The notes under the pieces: generated by a model
The model's database searches: none
The model's input: only the letters and a program-made list of their open reading frames with translations
What the model was told of the DNA's origin: nothing
Program-made: the position numbers and the translations under genes
Part shown: positions 23,297 to 32,000 of the stretch, piece by piece
How positions within the stretch are numbered: position 1 is the stretch's first letter
How the letters are laid out: every line of letters begins with the position of its first letter
NCBI RefSeq assembly: GCF_022631375.1
Contig: NZ_JALBGC010000007.1
Location: forward strand, 1 to 64,000
From: Hymenobacter cyanobacteriorum
GTDB taxonomy: Bacteria > Bacteroidota > Bacteroidia > Cytophagales > Hymenobacteraceae
DNA length: 64,000 nucleotides
Direction: 5' to 3'

Positions 23297-25033
23297 TTAG
23301 CGGGCGGCGGCAGCGGCCGTACGCTCAATGGTTGGGGCCACAAACCCGGGCTTGAGGCTGCTCACGTACAGTCCCTGGCAATCGCGGCGGGCAGCCACGC
23401 GGTTAGGCAGAAAAAACAACGGCACCAGTGGTGCCTGCCACTGCAGCAGGCCTTGCAACTGCCGTAGCTGCCGTGCCCGCGCTAATGAGTCATTGGTGTT
23501 GGCAATGGCATCGATAAGCCGGTCGCAAGCCGGGTTGCTGAACCGGGTGGCGTTGGTTTCGCTCGGGCTGGCCGAATGCAGCAGCGGGGTAAAGTTGATG
23601 GCGAAGGGGTTGCCACGCAGCGTACGCATAAACACGTCGAAGTCGCCTTCGGCCAGTGCCTTGCCAAACAGCGCCGACTCGGTAGGCAGCAGTTCCACAC
23701 CAATGCCCAAGGCCTTGGCCGCCGCCCGAAACTGCAGTGCAGCCGTGGCAAACAGCGCATCCTCGGCGCGGTAACGCACCACCAGGTGTAGTTGCTGGAG
23801 GCCCTTGGGCCCGGGCCGGTGCCAGCCAGTGGCGCTGGGTTGCCAGCCGGCCTGCTGCAATAGCGCGCGCGCGCCCGGCGGGTCGTAAGGCACGGGGCGA
23901 AGGCTGTCGTTGTAATTGGCACGGTCGAAAGGCGCTACTAAGCTGGCCGTGCGCTGCCCGCTGCCGTGTTGGGTGCCCCGCAACAGCCCGGCCGTGTCGA
24001 ACAGCCGGCTCAGGGCTTGGCGGGTGCGGGCATCGGCCAGCACCGGATGCCGGGTATTGAAGCCTGCGAGCGCAATGTCATACGAATCGGAAACGTATAG
24101 CCGCACAGCCGCCGTGGGAGTGGCCGTCAGGCGCTGGAAATCAGCGGCCGGAAATTGGGGGTACACGTCGAGGTCCCCGCGCCGTAGCGCCAGGTTCGCC
24201 GCACTTGCATCCGGTATGACCAGGTAGTCGAGCCGGGCGGCGCGGGCCTGGAGCGCGAGGGGCAGGCCCGACAGGGCGTGGCCCCACCAACCAGCCTTGC
24301 GCCGAAACGAGAGGTATCGGTCTTTTTCCCAGCGCGCCAGGCGGTAAGGGCCACAGCCCGGACTACGTTCGGGGTGGTTGGCCAGGTCGGCGGCGAGGTA
24401 GTGGCGGGCCAGCGCTTGCAGGGCAGAATCGGGCGGCCGCGTGGCGGGCCAGCGCTGTAGCGCGGGCAGCGAATAGCGTCGCAGGCGGTGCCGTGGGTCG
24501 AGCGAGGCCTCGGAAAGAATAAAAAAATCGCCCGTAACAAGCAGCAAATCCGGCGCTTGCCCCTGGCAAATCAGCGTGAAAGCCCGGGGGTCGGCTGGGT
24601 CGGGTTCAATTTGCTGAATCCGGCCAAAATTATTCCGGGCCGTTTCATTGGGCAGGCCCGGGCAGCTCATCAGCTTGAGCGTGCAGGCCACGTCGGTGGC
24701 CAGTACCGGACGGCCATCGTCCCAGGTGGCGGCGGGGCGAATGGTGTAGCGAAACGTCGTGAGCGAATCGCCCTGCCGGGCCATCGTTGGCAGCTGCGCG
24801 GCCAGCGCCGGCTCAATGGCAAGCGGCTGGCTGTTGGCCTGTAGCAGACTCACGTGCATCAGGTTGCTGGCATCCATGGCCGCTTGGTTCTGCAGGGCCA
24901 GGGGGGTCAGGGTTTCGGGGTCGTGCGCCCACCGGATACGAATTGCGTCGGATTGGTCGCGCCGGGCAGTGCAGTTGCTTAGTAGCAGCAGGCTCAAGCA
25001 AACTAAAATCCGGGCAGAAAAACCAGTGTTCAC
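23297..25033 (-). CDS. ABC transporter substrate-binding lipoprotein, family 5
   Basis: 578 aa. Lipoprotein signal with C21 in 'LLLLSNCTARR'. The mature chain has the solute-binding family 5 layout: 'IRIRWAHDPETLTPLALQNQ' near the N-terminus, 'YTIRPAATWDDGRPVLATDV' in domain I, and 'DARTRQALSRLFDTAGLLRG' in the middle. It should capture a peptide or similar solute in the periplasm and pass it to the two permeases downstream. Spacing to the permease is three bases. No ATPase subunit is encoded in this cluster, so it may borrow one encoded elsewhere. Confidence 0.9.
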   Translation of the reverse strand: MNTGFSARILVCLSLLLLSNCTARRDQSDAIRIRWAHDPETLTPLALQNQAAMDASNLMHVSLLQANSQPLAIEPALAAQLPTMARQGDSLTTFRYTIRPAATWDDGRPVLATDVACTLKLMSCPGLPNETARNNFGRIQQIEPDPADPRAFTLICQGQAPDLLLVTGDFFILSEASLDPRHRLRRYSLPALQRWPATRPPDSALQALARHYLAADLANHPERSPGCGPYRLARWEKDRYLSFRRKAGWWGHALSGLPLALQARAARLDYLVIPDASAANLALRRGDLDVYPQFPAADFQRLTATPTAAVRLYVSDSYDIALAGFNTRHPVLADARTRQALSRLFDTAGLLRGTQHGSGQRTASLVAPFDRANYNDSLRPVPYDPPGARALLQQAGWQPSATGWHRPGPKGLQQLHLVVRYRAEDALFATAALQFRAAAKALGIGVELLPTESALFGKALAEGDFDVFMRTLRGNPFAINFTPLLHSASPSETNATRFSNPACDRLIDAIANTNDSLARARQLRQLQGLLQWQAPLVPLFFLPNRVAARRDCQGLYVSSLKPGFVAPTIERTAAAAAR

Positions 25034-25104
25034 GCGGTGGAATGAAATTGCCCCATTGCTCGGGATGAGGGCAAGATAGGCAAAACTGCCTTCCCGTGGA
25101 CTAT

Positions 25105-25548
25105 TTAGGCGATATCGCCCGTCCAGCCGCCGCTGCCACCGTCGATTGCCGCAATATCGCCAGTCCAGCCGCCGCTACCGCCGTCGATGGTTGCAATGTC
25201 GCCCGTCCAGCCGCCGCTGCCACCGTCGATTGCCGCAATATCGCCAGTCCAGCCGCCGCTGCCACCGTCGATGACAGCAATATCGCCCGTCCAACCGCCG
25301 CTGCCACCGTCGATTGCCGCAATATCACCAGTCCAACCGCCGCTGCCACCGTCAATAGTGGTGAAGTCACCGGTCCAACCACCGCTGCCGCCGTCAATGG
25401 CTGCAATGTCACCGGTCCAGCCGCCGCTGCCGCCGTCGATGGAGCAGTTAATGGCGGGTTTGCTAGCTACGGAAGAGGTGGCTTGGGTGGGAGAGCCGAA
25501 AAAAATGTTGGCGGCTTGAAAGAGAGCGATAGTGAGGAGGTTAAGCAC
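25105..25548 (-). CDS. Secreted protein of eight 14-residue GGSGGWTGD repeats
   Basis: 147 aa, apparently from a GTG at 25548 (no ATG is available). Residues 1-23 look like a signal peptide (hydrophobic, ending PTQA); after about 13 more residues, including one Cys, the protein consists only of eight tandem copies of a 14-residue unit, consensus IDGGSGGWTGDIAA, ending at the stop. Variation is confined mainly to the last three residues (IAA, FTT, IAV, IAT). It lies 71 bases upstream of the ABC binding protein on the same strand, so it may belong to that operon. No RTX or known beta-roll motif fits exactly. The opposite strand is also open through the repeat, so the coding strand is inferred from the signal peptide. 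Confidence 0.55.
   Translation of the reverse strand: MLNLLTIALFQAANIFFGSPTQATSSVASKPAINCSIDGGSGGWTGDIAAIDGGSGGWTGDFTTIDGGSGGWTGDIAAIDGGSGGWTGDIAVIDGGSGGWTGDIAAIDGGSGGWTGDIATIDGGSGGWTGDIAAIDGGSGGWTGDIA
25108..25440. repeat. 42-base tandem repeat, about eight copies
   Basis: The unit is 42 bases, a multiple of three, so copy-number changes keep the reading frame. Copies differ by a few substitutions, many of them silent on the minus strand. There are no spacers between units, so it is not a CRISPR array. Confidence 0.95.
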
Positions 25549-25918
25549 GGTATTCGGAGCGTTAAAATGTGTGTCAGATGTTTGAATGACACAAAGTTGA
25601 CTGCTCTGAAACCTGATAAAAAGGACACTCTTACTCTAAATCAGACTTGGATTTTAAAAATTAAAAGAAATATTTTATCAATATTCTGTTTGCTAAAAGA
25701 CACAAGGAAATAGTGCCAGCCCATATTGGTGAGCGGACAAAAACCGAAAAACAGCGTTATTTATGACATCGGCGCTTTGAAAAGAGCATACGTATCGAAT
25801 ATGCAAAGCTGAGAAGGGCCGGGCAATGAAAAAAGGAAAGTATGGGCGATTTCATGACGTGGGTTTTTGGGGGTGCTAAAATTTAAAAACGCCTAAAATT
25901 GAACGACAGCGCACTTTT
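25549..25918. other. AT-rich intergenic region
   Basis: About 370 bases between the divergent repeat-protein gene and the helical-repeat gene, AT-rich from about 25570 to 25900 and so distinct from the GC-rich surroundings. It should hold both promoters. I see no full TTG/TAnnTTTG pair; CAAAGTTG at 25592-25599 is close to an inverted -7 element. It carries the word taaaaaggacact (25616-25628) shared with 20986-20999. Confidence 0.55.
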
Positions 25919-27436
25919 ATGGTCAATGAAATCGCGAATTTGGTGCGAATTGTGACGTCTCGCACCGTGCAGGCCGTGCCGATGTTGGACTTGCGCAGTA
26001 AGCAAGCCAATAAGGAGCGGGTGTTGGTAGAAATGCTGCTCAGGGCCCCCGAAGCCACCCAGTTGCAGTTGGCGAAAGCCGTGTACGGCAAAGCGACGCC
26101 CGCCAAGGTGCAGGCCCTGCAAAAGCTGCAGTCGCGGGTGCAGGGCAAGCTGTTGAACCAGCTATATTTTCTCGACCATTCCGACCAGCGGCACCTGGTA
26201 TCGCGGCGCTACGAGCTCGAATGCCTCGACTTGGTGCACAAGGTGAGCATTTTGTACGCGGAGCGGGACTTTAAGCTGGCCGAGCGGCTGCTGCTGCGCT
26301 GCCTGCGGCTGGCCGAAACCGGCGAGTTTACGCAGTACGTTGTGCAGACTGCGCGCATGCTGCGCAACCTCTACGGTGAGCAGCGCAAGCCGGCCCCCTA
26401 CAAGAAGGTGACCAAGACCCTGCTGAAGGCCCAGCAGCAACTAGCTTGGGAAGACGAAGCCGAGCAACTGCAGGCCGATATGCAGCTGGCAGTAACGAGC
26501 ACGGTAGCGGCCCGGCGCAATTTGCTGGCCGCCATGCCCGGACACCTCGCCCAGTTGGAAGGGCTGTATAAGCGGGGGCGCAGCTTTGGGACGTACAACG
26601 CGCTGTATCGGGCCCGGATAACCTACGAAGAGCTGCGGGGCAATTTTAAAGAGTTGATTCGGGTGGTGGCGGCGGCCGAACGGCATCTGCAGGAAGGCAA
26701 GCTGAACCCGCGCCGGTTCGACCTGCGATTCAACCATTTCATGACTATTTACGCGTATTTGCGCAGCCGGCAACCGGTGCGCGGACTGCTGCTGGCCGAG
26801 CGCTACATCCGGGACTTTCATCCGTCGTCGAACAACTGGTTTTACTTCCAGGAGCACCATGTGCTGCTGGCCATGCACGCCGGGCGCTACGAACTGGCCC
26901 AGCAGGTGCTGGACGCAGTGGCCAAAAACCCGGCCATTGTGGGGCAGCGCGAGGCGGCCATGCAGCGCTGGGACCTGTACCGCTCGTACCTGAACTTTGT
27001 GCTGCCGACGGCGCGGGTGCTTTCGGCCCGGCAGCGGCAGGTGGCCCAGCAAATGCTGCTGCTGCCCGAATACAGCCGCGACAAGCGCGGGCACAACGTG
27101 GCCATCCTGGTGTTGCAGCTGCTACACTACCTGCGCGAGCGCAACCTGGAACTGGTACTGCTGCGCCTCGAGCGCCTGCGCAAGTACCAGCAGCGCCACC
27201 TCACCGAGGCCACGACGCTGCGCAGCCGGCTGTTTCTGCGCCTGCTGCAGGTTATTGTAGATAAGAACTTTGAACCAAAAAAAGCTGCCGAGCGGGGCCA
27301 GAAACTGCTGCAGCACCTGCGCGACACCCCGCCGCCCGGCGAGGCCTTCGCCGAGGTTGAAATTATTCCCTATGAAAACCTGTGGGAAATTGTGCTGGGC
27401 CTGCTGCGCGAAGGCCCGCCGGTAGCGGCGGAGTAA
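25919..27436 (+). CDS. Large helical-repeat (TPR-like) protein, function unknown
   Basis: 505 aa, no signal peptide or membrane helix. The N-terminal ~90 residues form a compact helical domain ('ERVLVEMLLRAPEATQLQLA', 'KLLNQLYFLDH'), the rest is helix pairs of TPR-like spacing rich in Leu/Arg/Gln ('ERDFKLAERLLLRCLRLAE', 'GLLLAERYIRDFHPSSNNWF'). The same overall plan (short N-terminal domain, then long helical repeats, about 510 aa) is seen in the protein at 59405-60949, though direct identity is low. Probably a cytoplasmic scaffold or regulator. An alternative start is Met22. Confidence 0.7.
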   Translation: MVNEIANLVRIVTSRTVQAVPMLDLRSKQANKERVLVEMLLRAPEATQLQLAKAVYGKATPAKVQALQKLQSRVQGKLLNQLYFLDHSDQRHLVSRRYELECLDLVHKVSILYAERDFKLAERLLLRCLRLAETGEFTQYVVQTARMLRNLYGEQRKPAPYKKVTKTLLKAQQQLAWEDEAEQLQADMQLAVTSTVAARRNLLAAMPGHLAQLEGLYKRGRSFGTYNALYRARITYEELRGNFKELIRVVAAAERHLQEGKLNPRRFDLRFNHFMTIYAYLRSRQPVRGLLLAERYIRDFHPSSNNWFYFQEHHVLLAMHAGRYELAQQVLDAVAKNPAIVGQREAAMQRWDLYRSYLNFVLPTARVLSARQRQVAQQMLLLPEYSRDKRGHNVAILVLQLLHYLRERNLELVLLRLERLRKYQQRHLTEATTLRSRLFLRLLQVIVDKNFEPKKAAERGQKLLQHLRDTPPPGEAFAEVEIIPYENLWEIVLGLLREGPPVAAE

Positions 27437-27464
27437 GCGTACGCTGCAGCCATTAAAAAATATT

Positions 27465-27538
27465 CTGAATGCAGCAAAGGACCTTACCAAGCTGAGGCAA
27501 ACTGCTCAAGCCTGATAAGGTCCTTCGCTTTGCTCAGG
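27465..27538. repeat. Degenerate palindromic repeat between convergent genes
   Basis: Left part carries gcagcaaaggaccttacc, the right part tgataaggtccttcgctttg, an inverted, partly decayed copy of the element that is perfect at 55187-55281. It probably acts as a transcription barrier for the convergent genes. Confidence 0.75.
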
Positions 27539-27555
27539 ATGACCGCAATTTCAGC

Positions 27556-28182
27556 TTATGGCTCAACGACAATCTGGCGCGACACGCAGTGGCTGGCCAC
27601 GCAGGCCTCGGAGCCGTAGCCGCGCATGCTGAAGCGCACGGAATAGGTGCCGGCCCGGCGGAAGGTGTGCTGGGCGGTGCGGCCCTGCACCACGGTGCCA
27701 TCGCGGAAGTCCCAGATGTACTGCATGTTGCGGCACTGCAGCAGCTGGGCCTCGGGCGAGTCGAACGACACGGGCTGGCCCACGCGCACGCGGGTGGTGC
27801 TGGCGGTGAAGTCGACGATGTCCTGCTGCAGCAGGTTGATGGGAATGTACTTCTGGCCGCGGCGCACCTCGCCGGTTTTATCGACGATGACGTCGAGCTG
27901 CACCACGTAGTTTTTGCGCTCCTTGTAGCAGTGGCTGATGGTGGGGCCGGTGAGGGTGGTGCCGTCGCCCATGTGCCACTCGTAGGTGAAGGGGCCGGCG
28001 GGCTCGTCGATGGACGGGCGGCCGTCGAGGTCGACGCAGAGCATGCGCGGCAGGGGCGGGCCGCAGCCCACGCTGGTGGTGTCGCCGGCCTGCTGGGCGC
28101 GGGCGGCCAGGCCGGTGAGAAGCAGCAGAACGGTTAGAAAGAGGGATTTCTTGGCGAAACGAGCAAGGGGAAAGCGCATCAT
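27556..28182 (-). CDS. PKD-domain secreted protein
   Basis: 208 aa. Signal peptide 1-30 (ending ARAQ). Two PKD-like domains: the first around 55-110 with 'FTYEWHMGDGTTLTGPTISH', the second around 120-205 with 'YIWDFRDGTVVQGRTAQHTF' and 'RAGTYSVRFSM'. The W-x-F/M-G/R-DG core is typical of PKD sandwiches used for protein or sugar contact at the surface. Six cysteines after the signal suggest disulphides. No T9SS sorting domain, so it is probably periplasmic or anchored by a partner. Function unknown. Confidence 0.8.
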   Translation of the reverse strand: MMRFPLARFAKKSLFLTVLLLLTGLAARAQQAGDTTSVGCGPPLPRMLCVDLDGRPSIDEPAGPFTYEWHMGDGTTLTGPTISHCYKERKNYVVQLDVIVDKTGEVRRGQKYIPINLLQQDIVDFTASTTRVRVGQPVSFDSPEAQLLQCRNMQYIWDFRDGTVVQGRTAQHTFRRAGTYSVRFSMRGYGSEACVASHCVSRQIVVEP

Positions 28183-28238
28183 ACGTACTGCTATGAGGAG
28201 AGGACGACGCGCCGGAAGCGGCGCCGGCCGGGCCGGAT

Positions 28239-28964
28239 TTAGAACTTGTTGAGCCGCTGCATGACTTCACGCAGGTAGGTCTGGCCCACGGGAATGTGCT
28301 TGCCTTCAACAATCACCGCGTTGTCTTCGAGGGCCTGGATGCGGTTGAAGTTGACGATGAAGGAGCGGTGCACGCGCACGAAACGGCTGGCGGGAAATTT
28401 CTCCTCCACGGCCTTCATGGTGCTGTACACGATGAGCTTGCTCTGGCCCGTGACGACGTGCACGTAGTCGCCGAGGGCTTCGACGTAGCGCACGTCGTCG
28501 AAATTGACGCGCACCAGCTTGTTATCGACTTTCACGAAGGTATAGTCGGCATCGGGGGCCACGGTTTCGATGGCTTCGCTGGCAGTGGCGGCGGCGCGCT
28601 CTGCCATTTCGAGGGCTTTTTGCGAGGCCTGCAGGAAGCGCGGGTAGCTCACGGGCTTCACCAGGTAGTCGACCACGGCCTGCTCGAAGGCTTCGACGGC
28701 GTAGTCCTTGCTGCTGGTGATGAGGACGACGAGTGGCGGGTGCTGCAGGGTGCGCAGCAGGTCGAGGCCCGAAAGCACGGGCATTTCCACGTCGAGGAAC
28801 AGCAGGTCGACGGGGTTGGTGCGCAGGTGCTCGGCGGCTTCGACGGGGTTGGTGAAGCTGCCGGCCGCGGTGAGAAACGGGGTATTGGCGATGCAGTTAA
28901 GGACGACCTGAACGGAGAGCGGGTCGTCGTCGACCACCAGGCAACGCAGCGTAGAAGCAGCCAT
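28239..28964 (-). CDS. LytTR-family response regulator
   Basis: 241 aa from the ATG at 28964; the open frame extends into the upstream gene, but the receiver domain begins here. Receiver 6-120: acidic pair D12/D13, phospho-acceptor D58 in 'LLFLDVEMP', K103 in 'DYLVKPVSY'. LytTR DNA-binding domain about 140-240 ('VRYVEALGDYVHVVTG', 'RFVRVHRSFIVNFNRI'). It is 56 bases downstream of a hybrid sensor kinase that ends in an Hpt domain, so it is the obvious phosphorelay target. Target genes unknown. Confidence 0.94.
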   Translation of the reverse strand: MAASTLRCLVVDDDPLSVQVVLNCIANTPFLTAAGSFTNPVEAAEHLRTNPVDLLFLDVEMPVLSGLDLLRTLQHPPLVVLITSSKDYAVEAFEQAVVDYLVKPVSYPRFLQASQKALEMAERAAATASEAIETVAPDADYTFVKVDNKLVRVNFDDVRYVEALGDYVHVVTGQSKLIVYSTMKAVEEKFPASRFVRVHRSFIVNFNRIQALEDNAVIVEGKHIPVGQTYLREVMQRLNKF

Positions 28965-29020
28965 AAGCACGCGGGAGGGGGAGGGTTGAGCCAACGAATG
29001 TAGGGCCAACCGGCGGCTTT

Positions 29021-32000
29021 TCAAGTGCCGGCGCGTTCCTCCAACTGCGGGTACAGCTCGGCCAGCTGTTGGCGAATGGTGCCCAGCAGGGGCTCGCAGT
29101 AGGGCAGGGCCGGGTGGCGGGCGGCGCGCTCCAGCTCATCTAGCTGGGTATGCAGCACGGGCACACCAAAGTAGGCGACCTGGCCCTTCAGCTTGTGGGC
29201 GGTGCGGGCCAGGGCGTCGGGGTCGTCGGGGCAGGCGGCGGTCAGCAGGGCCTCAAGGGCGGGCGCTTCGGCCAGAAAGGTGTTGACAATCTGGCGCAGG
29301 AATCCTTCGTTGCCGCCGGCCAACTCTTCGAGCAGGTGCCAGTCGGGTTTGATGAGGACTGATGAATTGGTGGATTGGTGGATTGGTGGATTGGTGGATG
29401 GGCTGACGGATGCTTCGTTGGTAGCGGTCGTCGCTTCGGTGCCAGCGGTGTTGCGGCCGGTGAAATGGGCCAGGCGGGCGTAGAGCACGGCCGGCTCGAA
29501 GGGCTTGGCCAGCGTGTCGTTCATGCCGGCGGCCAGGGCCAGGGCGCGGTCTTCGGGCAGCACCGAGGCGGTGAGGCCGATGATGGGCAGCCGGGCCGCG
29601 TCAGGATGTTGCTGGCGGATGCGGCGGGAGGCTTCGTAGCCGTCGAGCTCGGGCATCTGCACGTCCATCAGCACGGCGTGGTAGGGCTGGGTGGCGTTGG
29701 CCACGGCCTCCACGGCGAGGCGGCCGTTTTCGGCGATGACGACCTGCACGTTCCAGGCTTCCAAGGTTTTGCGGGCCACGAGCTGGTTGAGGGCGTTGTC
29801 TTCGGCCACCAGCACGCGCAGGGCCGGCTCGAAGGGCGTGAGCAGGCCGGCGTGGGCTTCGGGCTGGGCCGCCTGGGCATCAGCCACCTCGTAGGGCAGC
29901 TCGAAGAAAAACACCGAGCCCACACCCTCTTCGCTGCTCACGCCGAGCTGGCCGCCGTGCAGCTGCACGAGGTTGCGGGCAATGCTCAGGCCCAGGCCGG
30001 TGCCGCCAAACTCGCGCGTAGTGGAGGTGTTGGCCTGCGAGAAATCCTCGAAAATGGCCCCCAGCTTATCGGCCGGAATGCCAATGCCGGTATCGCGTAC
30101 GGCGAAACGGATGAGAGAATGGCCCGTTTCTGACTTCACCACTTCGGCCGTAACCGTGACGCCGCCGGCGCGGGTGAACTTGATGGCATTACCGACCAGG
30201 TTCACCAGAATCTGGTTCAGGCGCACGGAGTCGCCCACCACGGCGGCGGGCACGTCGGGGGCCACATCCACTTTCAGGAACAGGCCCTTGCTCTCGGTGG
30301 CGAATTTGAACATGGCGCTGAGCCGGCGCACGGCTTCGGGCAGACGGAAGGGCACCTGCTCCAGCGTGAGCTTGCCGGCCTCCATCTTCGAGCTGTCGAG
30401 AATGTCATTGATAATGACCAGCAGGTTTTGCGACGACGACTCGATGGCCGTGAGGTATTCGGCCTGCTCGGTACTGGGCCGGGTGGCCTGCAGCAAATTC
30501 GTGAGACCAATCACAGCATTCATCGGCGTGCGGATTTCGTGGCTCATGTTGGCCAGAAACTGCGCCTTTGCCCGGCGCGACGCCTCGGCCGCGTCGCGCG
30601 CCACCACCAAATCAGCGTTGATGTCCTCGATGTGGGCCTTCTGCTGGCGCAGCTCGGCGGTGCGCTCGCGCACGGTGCGCTCCAGCACGTACTGGGTACG
30701 GCGGAGTTGGCGCTCGCGGTAGCGCAGCAGACCATACACGAAGCCCGCCAGCGCCAGCGCGGCCGCCAGCCGGAACCACCAGGTGCGCCATATGGGCGTG
30801 GCAATGCCAAACGCTGAGGTAGCCACCGGGCTCCAGGGGCCGGCCGCGCCGCGCCGCACGCGGGCCTCAAACACGTACTGGCCCGCATCGAGGCCCGGAA
30901 ACTGGGCTTCGCCGGCAGTGCTGGGGCGGCTCCACTCGTCGGACAATCCGCGCAGGCGGTGCTGGTAGCTGAGCGGCTCGCCAGGGTTCAAGCTCACGCC
31001 TTGAAAGGTGAAGCCCACGCGGTGGCGGGTGGCCGACAGCCAGCCCAGCGCATTGGCGGGCCGGTATTCGCCGTCGACTTCGGCGCTGGTAAGGGCCAGG
31101 CCGGGCGCGGGTGCGGCGGTGTGGCGGCGGGCGGCGGCCACATCGAGCCGCAGCAGGCCGGCGCGGGTGCTGAGCCAGGCCACGGCCGCGCCGCGCGGGC
31201 CGGTGGCGCGGGCGGCGGGTCCCAGCAGGTCGCGCGTCAGCGGGTCATCCTCAGCTGCCAGCGGGGTGAGGCGGCGGGTGAGGCAGTCGAGTAGCGACAG
31301 GCCTTGGCGGTGCACCAGCAGCAACTGCGGGCCGGCCGGGCCAGCGGGTAGCGGCAGGAGGTTGTAGGTGTATTCGGAATCTAGCGCAGCGCCCAGTGGC
31401 TGCCAGGTTTTGGAGGGCTCCTTGAAAAACACGCCGTCGCCTTCGGTGGCCAGCCAGAGGCGCCCGTCGGCATCTTCGGCGAAGCTGCTGATGTCGAGGC
31501 CGGTGTGGGTGAGGCGGTAGGCGGCGAATTTCTGGGTGGCGGGCTCGAAGGCGGCCAGGCCGGTATCGTGGCTGCCCACCCAGATGCGGCCGGTGCGGTC
31601 GGCAAGCAGAGCCGTCACGGTATTGTGGAGCAGGCCCTCGGCGGTGGTGTAGTGGCGCGGCGGACGGGCCGGGTCGTTGGGGATATTATAGAGGCCGTCG
31701 CCCTCCGTGCCCACCCAGAGGCCGGAAGTGGGCGCGTAGGCGAGGGCGGTGATGCTAATATTGAGATTGTTTGATAGGCCCTGCACGGGCTGAGGTAATT
31801 GATTGGGGCCTGACGTGCTATAAAGCCCGGTAGAAGTGCCCAGCCACATGCCGCCTCCCTGCCGTGCCGGCCGTTCCAGCATAATTTGAACAGGTTCGCC
31901 TGGAAGCGGCGGAGCCAAGGCATTGCCCAATTCAGTTGGCGCAAGCTTTTCGGAGCGCAGCAGAAAGAAGCTGTTGCCGCCGAAGGTGCTCCAAGCTTCA

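Noticed and set aside
25108..25440. Possible CRISPR array
   Set aside because: The 42-base units follow each other directly without unique spacers, and no cas genes are present.
25096..25713. 205-codon plus-strand frame through the 42-base repeats (Pro/Ala/Thr/Val-rich)
   Set aside because: All frames are open in this repeat. The plus frame has no signal peptide and runs into unrelated AT-rich sequence, so the minus frame was preferred; this remains uncertain.
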